The notes under the pieces are model-generated. The model was not told where the DNA came from, did no database searches, and worked only from the letters and a program-made list of their open reading frames with translations. A stretch of 64,000 nt of DNA from Solanum dulcamara (lineage: Eukaryota > Streptophyta > Magnoliopsida > Solanales > Solanaceae): positions 59,601,257 to 59,665,256 of the forward strand of contig NC_077238.1 of NCBI RefSeq assembly GCF_947179165.1, written 5' to 3'. Numbering within the stretch: the first letter of the stretch is position 1; each line of letters begins with the position of its first letter. The translations under genes and the position numbers were made by a program. This document shows, piece after piece, positions 25,148 to 37,156 of this stretch.

Positions 25148-26367
25148 CTTAGAATAATAAGACCTAGTAACTCCCCTCATAGTTCACCAACCTTTATGGT
25201 TAGAAACCATGCAGAGATAGTACGAAATAAACCAAGGATGGTTATTAATTATAAAAAATTAAATGATAATACTATATTTGATGGATATTTCCTACCACAT
25301 AAAGAAAGTCTAATTAATAGAACTACTAACAAAAAGATATTTTCTAAGTTTAATTGTAAAAGCGGATTTTGGCAGATAAAAATGAATAGAGATAGTATTC
25401 AATATACTGTCTTCTCAACCCCTTAAGGACGGTATGAATGGTTAGTCATGCCATTTGGATTAAAAATGCCCCATAGATATTACAAAGCAAAACGGATAAT
25501 ATCTTTAAAGATTATGATTATATATTTGTCTACATTGATGATATTTTAGTTTTATCCGATAGTTTTGAAGAACACTTGACACACCTAAATAAATTTACAA
25601 ACTTATGTTTAGAAAATGGATTGACACTTTCTAAAAAGAAAGCAAGCCTAATAAAAAATGAAATAGAATTTTTGGGTATGATAATTGATGGAAATGGTAT
25701 AAAGCTACAAAGTCATATAGTCGAAAAGATATCTGTTTTTCTAAATAAATTAACTGATAAAAAGCAAGTACAAAGCTTTTTAGGAATTTTTAATTATGCT
25801 TCAAATTATATTCAGAATTTGGCTGAATTAAGAAAATCATTTCAGAAATTATTAAAAAAGGATCAAAGTTTTGAATTTAATAAAGTCTTAATGAAAAAAG
25901 TAAAAAATATTAAATATATTTGTAAAGAGCTACCAAAATTACAATTATCAAAGGATAGTGATGATTTAATCATAGAAACAGACGCTTCAGAACAATCTTG
26001 GAGCGGTGTATTAAAAAAGATAGACTATGATCTTAATAAAAATAAGATAGGAGAAAGTTTATGTAGATATTGTTCTGGAACCTTTTCAGATACACAAACT
26101 AGATATCATATTAATGAAAAAGAATTGTTAGTCGTAGTAAAAAGTTTTCAAAATTTATATTACTTCTTACTACCAAAATTATTTACTCTCAGAACTGATA
26201 ATACACAAGTAAAAGCTTTTGTTCATAATAATCTTTTGTCAAAACCAGAATATAAACAATTTATTAGATGGCAAATTCTATTATCCGAATATTCCTTCGA
26301 TATCAAAATTGTTCGAACTAACAAAGATATTGCAGCAGATTTTCTCACCAGAGATGGAAGATATTAA
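25148..26367 (+). pseudogene. EPRV copy A: reverse transcriptase and RNase H
   Basis: Continues the viral polymerase after the solo LTR. The N-part (25196-25426) reads FMVRNHAEIVRNKPRMVINY-like text, then KIFSKFNCKSGFWQIKMN. The active site YIFVYIDDILVLSD lies near 25515-25560. From 25576 a 263-residue open stretch carries the thumb, then RNase H: DLIIETDASEQSWSGVLKKI, HINEKELLVVVKSF, LRTDNTQVKAF and the terminal IAADFLTRDGRY at the stop 26365-26367. A stop in SxPxGRYEWLV and a frame change near 25470 break the domain. It is the best preserved RNase H of the viral copies. It overlaps the start of the next ORF by 14 nt. Confidence 0.9.
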
Positions 26368-27007
26368 AAACCATATGCAAGATATCGATAAAGGTTTCAA
26401 AGATATTCAAACGGCAGTTTCTGATATTATCGAAATAGCTAATTTCGATTGTGAACAACTAATTGCTGACAAATTAATCAGCATATGTGCCTAGATAAAG
26501 TCCAAAATTGGACAATGCAATGATTTTTATGATATTATTAATAGCTTGATAAAAGCACAAAAGGATGATAATACCTCGATAACTACGCAGGGACAAGATA
26601 AGTATAAAAAAATATCTTTTAGACCCCAATTGCCTCAAAAAGGAGTTACTTTGGGATCTAAAGAAAAAATCAATAAGCTACTTCAAGCCATCGGAGATCA
26701 AGAACAGATAATAAGAGATTTGTTTTCTCTCAAAACTACTCCCAACAGATACATTTATTTTACGGAAATATATCCTCGGATCAATTACCTACAAGATTCA
26801 TCTCCACAAGAAATTACATATTGGTACGATTTTGGAGCCATAAATTCTATTTATCTTGCTTCTCCAAATTTTCTACAAATTAGTAGATTACCGTCATGGG
26901 TATAAGACGAAGTAAAAGATTGTTATCTGAATAACCCAATGATTACCTAAAAGATATTTTGGTCCTTAAATTTATTTCTGCTAGACCAAATTTTTATAAA
27001 GATGAAA
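26354..27007 (+). pseudogene. EPRV copy A: last ORF (transactivator-like), first part
   Basis: Starts at an ATG inside the end of the polymerase frame (MEDIKNHMQDIDKGFKDIQ). It has a helical N-part with IADKLISICA, then a region (ISFRPQLPQKGVTLGSKEKI, YIYFTEIYPRINYLQD, ISRLPSWV) that I take as the viroplasmin/transactivator domain of Caulimoviridae. In-frame TAG (26492) and TAA (26903) replace CAA-type codons still visible in copy B. The 10.1-kb composite element interrupts the ORF at 27008; it resumes at 37157. Function by family: translation reinitiation and inclusion bodies. Confidence 0.75.
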
Positions 27008-30000
27008 TGTCACGACCCAATCTCGTAGGCCATGACAGGTGCCCGAATTGGACACTCGCGTATACCCCTACTACTATATGTGAACCTATCCCCTGTTTAT
27101 GTTATAATGTATCGATAGGCAAGATAACATATGAGCCAACGAGGCCATCACAAAATATAGGAACAACCATACACACATACATATACAACCCACATACATA
27201 TCCACAAACCTCTAAGAGTAAGAACAGCAACATAAGGAGGGACAAGGCCCCTGCCGTACCCATGAACAATTAAATATACACATCGAGGGTTGATACCAAT
27301 ACTAGGCTCCGACATTATGGAGCTCTTCTGAACTGCTGAGTGGAACTCCTACGTTGTTGGATCCCCAAAGTGTGCATTTGTACCTGTGGGCATCAACGCA
27401 GTCCCCTCGAGAAAGGGGGTCAGTACGACTTATGTACTGAGTATATAAGCATAAACATCATAAGGAAATTACAGTTGGTATAGGGATGCAGGGGAAAGTA
27501 TGACATCTAATCATTTACTGTACTTGTAGCTTATAACATAAAGTCGTACATACTATCATCACGTACTATACCCGGCTCGTTCGGGGACTTGGTGTAACAA
27601 CTATATCACTCTATTATCATAAGCATCTATATACTATTAGTGCTATCTCATATAACAATGCCGAGGAATGTACGTCCCGATCTATATACCATATAGTAAT
27701 GCCGAGAAATGTTCGGTCCGATCCACATATCATATAGTAATGCCGAGGAGCATTCGGCCTGATTCATATATTATAAAGTAATACCAAAGAACGTTAGGCC
27801 TGATCCATATATTATATAGTAATACCAAAAAATGTTCGGCCAGATCCATATATTATATAGTAATACCGAGGAACGTTCGGCCCGATCCATATATTATATA
27901 GTAATGCTGAGGAACGTTCGGCCCGATCCAGATATCATATAGTAATACCGAGGAACATTCGGCCCAATCCATATATTATATATACATACGTACCAGACCC
28001 TCTAGTGTGTAACCATATGCATTTTCAATTGTATTTGAGACTCGATGGATTACTCAAAATATGTTATCATTCAAAAACCAAGACAAGAGTCATATCAAGT
28101 ACCTTTTGATTGCCACTATGGATTAGGTCAAAATGGAACTTTTGGAATTATATTCCCGTATCAGGTCATCATCAAATATCTTTTGGGAATCAAGAAGTTG
28201 GTTATCCTAGTGGCTTTAAAAAGAGGAACTTTCTTGGAATCATATACATTTCATCTATTTGTCTCATAAGATCATGCCAAAAAGAAAGGAAGATTAGCTT
28301 TACATACTTACTACTTCCCAATGTATAGAAAAACTCGAGAAGCAATAGCTCAATTATTGTAAGAGTATCAACATTAGAGGATGAGTAAGAAACACATAGG
28401 AATGAAGTCACCTCCGAGATTGTATCATCTTTTACGTACATCTAGGACATGCCAAAAGAAGAGAAAGGGTAGGCCTTATATACTCTCTACTCTCCCTCAT
28501 GGAGTCATCATATACATATATCATCATATACTTGTGTCGATACATGTCAAAAGGAAAGAAGGGTATCTTTACATACTTATGCCAAAAACATGCCAAAAGA
28601 AAAGAGGTAGCTTCACATACCTCTTACGGATTAGTCTTACACGTTCGCCTCATCGTCTCTTGAATCTATTTAACATGAAAGTAATACAAAGGTTAATGAA
28701 ATTTCACTTTCCAATTCCAACTCTACAACCAAGTCTCCATAGAGGTCATTTCCTTGTCCATTTTCCTCAACTAGTTCATTACTAGTTTCTAAGTTACCGA
28801 AAATCGGGCAGCATCACCACTATAACTTCAACATCACCGAGATTTCAAATTAGCCACCATGTCAAAAACCATACCAAAAAAAACCCATCAGCATATATAA
28901 AATGTAAATCATTTCAACATTACTCAATACAACTCCAAACCACTAGCTCAAAACTACGATATCAAAATAGAGTTTTTAACCTTTATTTCATAAAATCTTT
29001 AACCATACCAAATGGATGGTCGTGTGGCTGCAACCAGAAGCTTACACACCCTTGTTAAAACAGTTTGAATCCCTGAAACACGCAACCCAACCAGTTGCAC
29101 CTGCAGCACCACAACGAGAACCCACTACTCGACTTCGATTTAACGCTAGCGACATCAATTTAGTTTGTTTCTAACGTCAAGGATCCTTATGAAATTCTTC
29201 CACTTCTAGCCTCATTTAAGACATTTAATATACCCCATAACAACATCATAAACTTCAATTTGAAAGGGAAAGCCTTACCTTGTCCGAAACTCACCAAAAC
29301 TTCCCTCGGAAGTTCCTTTAGAGCGCCTAAAACTTTGTGGCTGTTTGATAATGTTTTGGGCTGATCCAAATCATAAATTTTCATTACTAACACCTTAATA
29401 ACATCGTGGTGCACCCTAGGTAATTAATTCGCGGAACAAAATTGGAGACTTACCTTTTTTTTTCCTCCAAAACCGAAGCTCTCTCTTCTCTCTAGCTCAA
29501 GTTTCTCTTCTCTTTTCTTCTAGACTTTTCTTGAATTTTTTTGGATAAAAAGAAACTTAAAGGATAAGGATGACTTAAAAGTCTTCAAACACATCTATAT
29601 ATAGGCCACCTTAAGGGGTGACACATGTCAACCCCTAAGTGGTGACACATTTCAAGCCCTTATAGGGCCAACGCATCACCCCTCCACTTAAGAGCTGCCA
29701 CATGGCATGTGGGTCCCACCCCCTTACTGCAGCTGCTGCCACGTGGCACTCCCTCATACTTCCATGTGGCACTCTCTCATGGGCTGCCACGTGTCTCTTT
29801 CTTTTCCTCCTCGTGGATTCGTAATCTTGTCTTGCTTTACAAACCTATGTAATCCTTTACTACGTAACCTTGGTATGTACTCAAGTAGCTTAAGTATGTA
29901 AGATTTTCAAATTAGTATCTTACGTAAGTAATTATGTCCTATGACTCATTACTTAGCCTCCAATTCCTTCTGGATTCTCATAACCACATTTCCAATCTTC

Positions 30001-30251
30001 CCTTCTATGGGGTGCCACATTGTCCCTTCCTTAGAGTTGTTTGATAGCGTCATAGATTATCCGGCTCACATGAAAACTTATATGAAGCTTATGATCCTTT
30101 CAAGAAACTTGAGAAGTTTAAATAAAAACTTAAGAAGCTTAAGAGGTTCAAGAAACTTAAGAAGCTTAAGAAGCTTGAGAACCTTCCAAGAAACTCAAAA
30201 ACCTCTCAAGATACAAAAGTCTTTCAAGGTACAAAAGTACGGGGTGTAACA
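27008..30251 (-). repeat. Composite element LTR1 (3' LTR)
   Basis: 3,244 bp, from TGTCACGACCCAATC to GTACGGGGTGTAACA. It is followed by the polypurine tract at 30252-30266, so in element orientation it is the 3' LTR. It contains a 41-bp repeat array. Short ORFs repeated in LTR2 (for example near 28381-28785 and 33127-33528) only reflect LTR homology. Confidence 0.9.
27652..27979. repeat. 41-bp tandem repeat, 8 units, in LTR1
   Basis: Units of the form ATAGTAATGCCGAGGAACGT + TCGGCCCGATCCATATATTAT, 41 bp each, with a GAACGTTC palindrome in the best-kept units. The equivalent array in LTR2 also has eight units. Confidence 0.85.
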
Positions 30252-30266
30252 TCCTTCCCCCCTTTA
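30252..30266 (-). promoter_or_regulatory. Polypurine tract
   Basis: Minus strand CTAAAGGGGGGAAGGA directly before the LTR start TGTTACACCCCGTAC. Next to it the interior reads ATTCGAGGATGAATG-like text, as found before the 3' LTR in Tekay elements. Confidence 0.85.
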
Positions 30267-30453
30267 GAGCATTCATCCTCGAATGTGAACCAAAACCTTC
30301 CTCCGGATCTTATACCAACTATATGGAGAGTTTCTCTGTCCCATTGCCATAACATATACTTTCATTGAGAAATCAATATCAGAGTTCCAAAGGTTAGAAT
30401 TACTTGTAGACATAAGAAATAGGTATGGATACTTGAGTTTTGTTTCCTATTTC

Positions 30454-30557
30454 ACTTCCCAGGGGGTCACCTATCCTAGTACTACTCTTACCAAACACGC
30501 TTAACTTCAGAGTTCTGATGGGATCTGGTGCATTAGTGTTGGCATGATCACATCCAT
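30454..30557 (-). other. 5S rRNA-derived segment in a retrotransposon interior
   Basis: On the minus strand it matches plant 5S rRNA from near its 5' end to about nucleotide 100: GGATGTGATCATGCCAACAC, then ACTAATGCACCAGATCCCAT, CAGAACTCTGAAGTTAAGCG, and AGAGTAGTACTAGGATAGGT plus GACCCCCTGGGAAGT. The A-box, intermediate element and C-box regions of the internal pol III promoter are all present with a few changes. The last ~20 nt of 5S are missing. Orientation equals that of the element. It is not an intact 5S gene. Confidence 0.88.
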
Positions 30558-31744
30558 CCCTTATGGAATCTCGTTTGAAGTTTAAGCTTTCCTATTTACA
30601 TATGATAGCGTCAGTTGTTTTTCTCTTACACTTGTATTTCTATTGTCCGCTTTCCCTCTTTTTAGGGTGTACCCATGTCATCCTCTTATTTATTTTCAAC
30701 TATTCATATGCATATGATTTTGTACCAATATATTTGACATACTACACCTTCAGTTCGTAGCTATCTATTCTTTTTTTCGTCTAATACTCGTACTTAATTG
30801 ATCACGTCTATCTTGAGTGCTCCATGTAGTAGTCTTTCTATTCTTGAGTCATAAACAACTTATCTTATCCTCTAATAATAGTTGAGGGTTCTGTACTTTT
30901 CAATAAGAATGAAACTCTATCATCAGGCATTTGCCCCTCAACGTGAGCCTTTCCTAAGGCAAAATACAGCTGAAGATACCTTAGTCTGAATTTTGCAGAT
31001 CAGATAGGCTTTTGTTTCTCCGAAATAAAATTTCCCAAGTAAAAAGGGTGCCCCTCATCGACGACCTGGAGGGTACCTTTTACAACATAGTTCAACATAA
31101 TAGGGATACTCGGTATCAACTTCCAAGACATATAAAGAATCTATGTTTCATTCCCCCCCCCCCCCCTTTTTTTTTCTGGAAAAATTTTGGGAGAGTTTCC
31201 TATATACTCCTTACTATCTCCAAAACCTGCACGCAGGAAATACCAACAATGCCTCACATGGCCAACATATATATATTCATATCCTATCATAGCCACATAG
31301 GGCTTTCAATATTATCTCATATCGCAGCCACACAGGTTATTCAATATCAACAATAGTATGAAAATGATGGACTTACCTCGTGTGTCCAACTCAACCTACA
31401 TCTTTTACACTTTCTGATCTACCTTCCTTTCAGTTTTCGACTGTACGTTTCAATCATGTGTTAATACCTTACCCAACAGATACCTTTCGTGCCCTTTCTT
31501 ACCAGTGTGCTTTGTAGCTTCCAATGTCGTCAATTACTTCCTCTAGTCGATATCGTCCTACTTCTAAATTCCAAGGTTAGTATAAGGAGTTTTCCTATGA
31601 CTCAGATCTATAGTACGACTAAGACAAGAAAGAAAGGTAACATCCTAAATGTCCTATAGCCTTCTATTTATAGATGTGATGCACCACACACCGATAAACC
31701 GCACTCTACTAGACATGGTCTGTAGACATTCCGAGGACCAAACC

Positions 31745-31756
31745 GCTTTGATACCA
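31745..31756 (-). promoter_or_regulatory. Primer binding site, tRNA-Met type
   Basis: Minus strand TGGTATCAAAGC, one base from the TGGTATCAGAGC consensus, four bases from the LTR2 edge at 31761. Confidence 0.85.
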
Positions 31757-31760
31757 CTTT

Positions 31761-34700
31761 TGTAACAACCAACCCCCGTTGGCTGTGACGGGTGCCCGAA
31801 CTGGACACTCGCGTATACCCCTGCTACTTTATGTGAACTTGTCCCCTATTTATGTTATAATGTATTGACAGGCACGATAACATATGAGGCCATCAAAAAA
31901 TATAGGAACAACCATACATACATACATATACAACCCACATACATGTCTACAAACCTCTAAGACTAAGAACAGTAATATAAGGAGGGATAAGGACCTTGCC
32001 TTACCCGTGAACAATTAAATATACACATCGAGGGTTGATACCAACACTAGGCTCCGACACTATGAAGCATTTCTGAACTACTGAGTGGAACTCCTACGCT
32101 GTTGGATCCCCAAAGTGTGTATTTGTACCTGTGGTCATGAACGCAGTCCCCCCAAGAAAGGAGGGTCAGTATGACATATGTACTGAGTATATAAGCTTAG
32201 ACATCATAAGGAAATTACAGTTGGTATAGGGATGCAGGGGCAAGTATGACATCTAATCATTTACTGTACTTGTAGCTTATAACATAAAGTCGTACATACT
32301 ATCATCACGTACTGTACCTGACTCGTTCAGGGACTTGGTATAACAACTACATCACTCTATTATCATAAGCATCTATATACTATTAGTGCTATCTCATATA
32401 ATAATGTTGAGGAGCATATGGCCCGATCCATATACCATATAGTAATGCCGAGGAATGTTTGGTCTGATCCATATATCATATAGTAATGCCGAGGAACGTT
32501 CGGCATGATCCATATATTATATAGTAATATCGAGGAATATTCGGCCCGATCCATATATTATATAGTAATGATGAGGAACGTTTGGCCCGATCCATATATT
32601 ATATAGTAATATCGAGAAACATTCGGCCTGATCTATATATTATATAGTAATGCCAAGGAATGTTTGGCCCGATCAAGATATCATATAGTAATGCTGAGGA
32701 ACGTTTGGCCCAATCTATATATTATATATACATATGTACCCGGCCCTTTAGTGCGTAACCATATGCATTTTAGATTGTATTTGAGACTCAATGGAATACT
32801 CAAAATGTTCTATCATTCAAAAACCAAGACAAGAGTCTTATCAAGTACCTTTTGATTGCCACTATGGATTAGGTCAAAATGGAACTTTTGTAATCATATT
32901 CCCATATCAGGTCATCATCAAATATCTTTTGGGAATCAAAAATTTGTCTATCCTTATGGCTTAAAAAAGAGGAACTTCCTTGGAATCATATACACTTCAT
33001 CTTTTTGTCTCATAAGATCATGCCAAAAAGAAAGGAAGATTAGCTTTACATACTTACTACTTCCCAAAGTATAGAAAAACTTGAGAAGCAATAGCTCAAT
33101 TATTGTAAGAGTTCCAACATTAGAGTATGAGTAAGAAATACTTAGGAATGGATTCACCTTCGAGATTATATCATCTTTTACGTACATCTAGGACATGCCA
33201 AAAGAAGAGAAAGGGTAGGCTTTATATACTCTCTACTCTCCCTAATGGAGTCATCATATACATATATCATCATATACTTATATCGAGACATGTCAAAAGG
33301 AAAGAAGGGTATATTTACATACTTATGCAAAAAACTTGCCAAAAGAAAGGAGGTACCTTCACATACCTCTTACGGATTATTCTTACATGTTCGCCTCATC
33401 ATCTCTTGAACCTATTTAACATAAAAGTAATACTAAGTTTAGTTACCTTTCACTTTATTTTGTGTAAACTCAATTATGAACATTTTGAATTTGAAAACAA
33501 TTCCAACTCTACAACCAAGTCTCCATAGAGATCATTTCCTTGTCCATTTTCCTTGACTAGTTCATTACTAGTTTCTAAGTTACCGAAAATCGGGCAGCAT
33601 CACCCCTATAACTTCAACATCCCCAAGATTTCAACTAGGCAACCATGTTAAAAACCATACCAACAACAACAACCAGCAGCATATATACAAGTAAATCACT
33701 TCAACATTACTCAATACAACTCCAGACTACTAGCTCAAAACTACGATATCAAAAATAGAGTTTTTAACCTTTATTTCGTAAAATCTTTAACCATACCAAA
33801 CGGAGGGTCATGTGGATACAACCATCAGAACCCACACCCTTGTTAAAACAGTTTGAATCCCTGAAACACGCAACCCAACCAGCTACACCCGCAGCACCAC
33901 AACGACAACCCACTACTTGACTTCGATTTAACGCTAGCTACATCAATTTAGTCTGTTTCTAACGTCAAGCATCCTTATGCAATTCTTCCACTTCCAAAAT
34001 CATTTAATACATGTAATATACCCCATAACATCATCATAAACTTTAATTTGAAAGGGAAATCCTTACCTTATCCGAAACTCGCCAAAACATGCCTCGAAAG
34101 TTCCTTTAGCGCACCTAAAACTTTGTGGCTGTTTGATAATGTTTTGGGCTTCTACAAATCATAAAATTTAAATAATAACACCATGATAAAATCTTGGTGC
34201 ACCCAAGGTAATTAATTCGCGGAACTAAATCTGAGACTTACCTTTTTTTCTCCTCCAAATCCGAAGCTCTCTCTTCTCTCTAGCTCAAGTTTCTCCTCTC
34301 TTTTCTTCTAAACTTTTCTTGAATTTTTTGGATAAAAAGAAACTTAATGGATAAGGATGAATTAAAAGTCTTCAAACACATCTATATATAGGCCACCTTA
34401 AGTGGTGACACGTGTCAACTCCTAAGTGGTGACATGTGTCAAGCCCTTATAGGGCTAATGCATCACCCCCTCCACTTAGTGGCTGCCACATGGCATGTGG
34501 GTCCCACCCTTACTGCAGCTTCTTCCACATGGAACTACCTCATGATGCCATGTGTAACTCTCTCATGGGCTGCCACGTGTTGCTTTCTTGGCCTCGAATT
34601 CCTTCCAGATTTTCATAACCACATTTCCAATCTTCCCTTCTATGGGGTGCCATATTCTTCCTTCCTTAGAGTTGTTTGATAGCGTCATAGATTATCCGGC

Positions 34701-34877
34701 TCACATGAAAACTTATAAGAAGCTTACCATCCTTTCAAGAAACTTAAGAAGCTTAAATAAAAACTTAAGAAGCTTAAGACGTTCAAGAAACTTAAGAAGC
34801 TTGAGAACCTTCCAAGAAACTCAAAAACCTCTCAAGATACAAAAGTCTTTCAAGATACAAAGGTACGGGGTGTAACA
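31761..34877 (-). repeat. Composite element LTR2
   Basis: 3,117 bp, TGTAACAACCAACCCCCG to GTACGGGGTGTAACA, collinear with LTR1 but visibly diverged by many substitutions and small indels. A new polypurine tract follows at 34878-34892. It carries a matching eight-unit 41-bp array at 32398-32725. Confidence 0.9.
32398..32725. repeat. 41-bp tandem repeat, 8 units, in LTR2
   Basis: Same 41-bp unit and same copy number as at 27652-27979, so the array predates the split of the two LTRs. Confidence 0.85.
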
Positions 34878-35735
34878 TCCTTCCCCCCTTTAGAACATTC
34901 ATCCTCGAATGTGAACCAAAACCTTCCTACGGATTTTATACCGACTATATGGAGAGTTTTTCTATCCCATTTCCATAACATATACTTTCATCGAGCAATC
35001 AATATCTGAGTTCCAAAGGTTAGGATTACTTGTAGACGTAGAGAATAGGTACGGATACTTGAGTTTTGTTTCCTCTTTCACTGCCCAAGGGGTCACCCAT
35101 CCTAGTACTAGTCTCGCCCAAGCATACTTAACTTCGGAGTTTTGATGAGATCTGGTGCATTAGTGATGGTATAATCGCATCCATCGCTTATGGTATCTCG
35201 TTTGAAGTTTAAGCGTTCCCATTTACATATGACTTGTATTTTTATTGTCCACTTCCCCCCCCTCCTTTTAGGGTGTACCCATGTCATCCTCTTGTTTATT
35301 TTCAAATATTCATTTGCATATGATTCTGTTCCAACACATTTGACATACTACACCTTCAGTTCGTAGCTATCTATTCCCTTTTTCGTTCGATAGTCATACT
35401 TAATTGATCACGTCTATCTTGTGTGATCCCTGTAGTAGTCCTTCTATTCTTGAGTCATAAACAACTTATCTTGTCCTCTAATAATAGTTGAGGGTTCTGT
35501 ACTTTCCAACAAGAATGAAATTCCATCATCAGGCATCTTGTCCCTCAACGTGAGCTATTCCTAAGGCGAAATACAGCTAAAGATACCTTAGTTTGAACTT
35601 TTTTTCTCAGATAGGCTTTTGTTTCTCCAAAATAAAATTTCTTAATTAAAAAGGGTGCCCCTTATCGAAGACTTGGAGGGTACCTTTTACAACATAGTTC
35701 AACATAATAGGGATACTCGGTATCAACTTCCTAGA
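34878..35735 (-). other. Composite element interior 2, truncated
   Basis: Repeats the polypurine-side ~860 bp of interior 1, including the 5S-like segment, then jumps at about 35735 from GGGATACTCGGTATCAACTT-type interior text into the middle of LTR sequence. The primer-site side is deleted. Confidence 0.85.
35080..35183 (-). other. Second copy of the 5S rRNA-derived segment
   Basis: Minus strand GGATGCGATTATACCATCAC, ACTAATGCACCAGATCTCAT, AAAACTCCGAAGTTAAGTAT, GCTTGGGCGAGACTAGTACT and AGGATGGGTGACCCCTTGGG. Some positions are closer to genomic 5S than in the first copy (GATGCGAT, TTGGGCGAGA, GGATGGGTGACC), others less so. It is therefore a paralogue of the same capture event with independent decay. 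Confidence 0.85.
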
Positions 35736-37156
35736 CCTTTCACTTTCCAATTCCAACTCTACAACCAAGTCTCCATAGAGGTCATTTCCGTGTCCATTTT
35801 CCTCGACTAGTTCATTACTAGTTCCTAAGTTACCGAAAATTAGACAACATCTCCCCTATAACTTCAACATATCTGAGATTTCAACTAGGAAACCATGTTA
35901 AAAACCATACCAACAACAAAAACCAGCAGCATATATACAAGTAAATCACTTCAACATTACTCAATACAACTCCAAACTACTAGCTCAAAATTACGATATC
36001 AAAAATAGAGTTTTTAACCTTTATTTCGTAAAATCTTTAACCATACCAAACGAAGGGTCGTGTGGCTACAACCATCAGAACCCACACCCTTGTTAAAACA
36101 CTTTGAATCCCTACAACATGCAACCCAACCAGCGGCACCCGCAGAACCACAATGACAACCCACTATTCGACTTCGATTTAACGCTAGCGACTTAAATTTA
36201 GTTTATTTCTAACGTCAATCATCGTTATGCAATTCTTCCACTTCCATCCACATTTAAGAAATGTAATATATACCATAAAAACATCATAAACTTCAATTTG
36301 AAAGGAAAATCCTTACCTGATCCAAATAATAAATTTTCACTACTAACACATTTATAACATCGTGGTTCACCCTAGGTAATTAATTCATGGAACAAAATTG
36401 TAGACTTACCTTTTTTTCTCCTCCAAAATTAAAGCTCTCTCTTCTCTCTAGCTCAAGTTTCTCTTCTCTTTTCTTCTAGACTTTTCTTGAATTTTTTTGG
36501 ATAAAAAGAAACTTAAAGGATAAGTATGACATAAAAGTCTTCAAACACATCTATATATAGGCCACCTTAAAGGGTGACATGTGTCAACACCTAAGTGGTA
36601 ACACGTGTCAAGCCCTTATAGGGCACACACATCACCCCTCCACTTAGGGGCTGCCACATGGCATGTGGGTCCTAACTTGCTGCAGCTGCTGCCATATGGC
36701 ACTCCCTCATGCTTCCATGTGGAACTTTCTCATGGGCTGCCATGTGTCATTTTTTTTCCTCCTCGTGGGTTCGTAATCTCGTCTTGCTTTATGAACCTAT
36801 GTAATCCTTTACTATGTAACCTTGGTATATACTCAAGTAGCTTAAGTAAGTAAGATTTTCAAATTGATAGCTTACATAACTAAGTCGAGTCCTACGACTC
36901 ATTACTTGGCCTCCAATTCCTTCTGTATTCTCATAACCACATTTCCAATCTTCCCTTCTATGGGGTGCCATATTCTCCCTTCCATATAATGGTTTGATAT
37001 CTTCATAGATTATCCAGCTCACATGACAACTTATAAGAAGCTTACGATCCTTTCAAGAAACTTAAGAAGCTTAAGAAGCTTGAGAACCTTCCAAGAAACT
37101 CAAAAACCTCTAAAGATACAAAAGTCTTTAAAGGTACAAAAGTACGGGGTGTAACA
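35736..37156 (-). repeat. Composite element LTR3, partial
   Basis: Equivalent to roughly the second half of LTR1 (from about 28710), including the ATGGGCTGCCACGTGTC-type region and the closing GTACGGGGTGTAACA. It carries the right-hand TGAAA duplication. The first half with the 41-bp array is deleted. Confidence 0.88.

Larger units (their letters stand above)
30252..31760 (-). other. Composite element interior 1 (no coding capacity)
   Basis: A 1.5-kb interior between polypurine tract and primer site. No gag or pol motif in any frame. It is collinear with the interior of the 49971-58880 element at both ends (for example the ATGCCTCACAGGG region near 31250 and 55050, and the primer side), but it also holds a 5S rRNA-like segment that the other interior lacks. 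A C14T9 run is at 31153-31175. Confidence 0.8.
27008..37156 (-). mobile_element. Family-1 composite element: three LTRs, two interiors
   Basis: Order on the plus strand: LTR1 27008-30251, interior 30252-31760, LTR2 31761-34877, second partial interior 34878-35735, partial LTR3 35736-37156. The outer ends are TGTCACGACCC and GGGGTGTAACA, flanked by a 5-bp duplication TGAAA (27003-27007 and 37157-37161); copy B has the empty site at about 44966. The interior is short, with primer site and polypurine tract but no gag or pol. A single non-autonomous insertion later enlarged by unequal recombination explains the structure. Confidence 0.88.

Noticed and set aside
27652..27979. CRISPR-like regular repeats
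   Set aside because: The 41-bp units are contiguous with no unique spacers, occur in an LTR of a plant element, and recur in the sister LTR.
28381..28785. 134-residue ORF, with a similar 133-residue ORF at 33127-33528
   Set aside because: Both lie at the same place in paired LTRs, on the strand opposite to the element, with frame-breaking differences and low-complexity text. No protein family fits.
30454..30557. Functional 5S rRNA gene
   Set aside because: The 3' ~20 nt are missing, several bases differ from 5S, and it lies inside a retrotransposon interior rather than a tandem 5S array.
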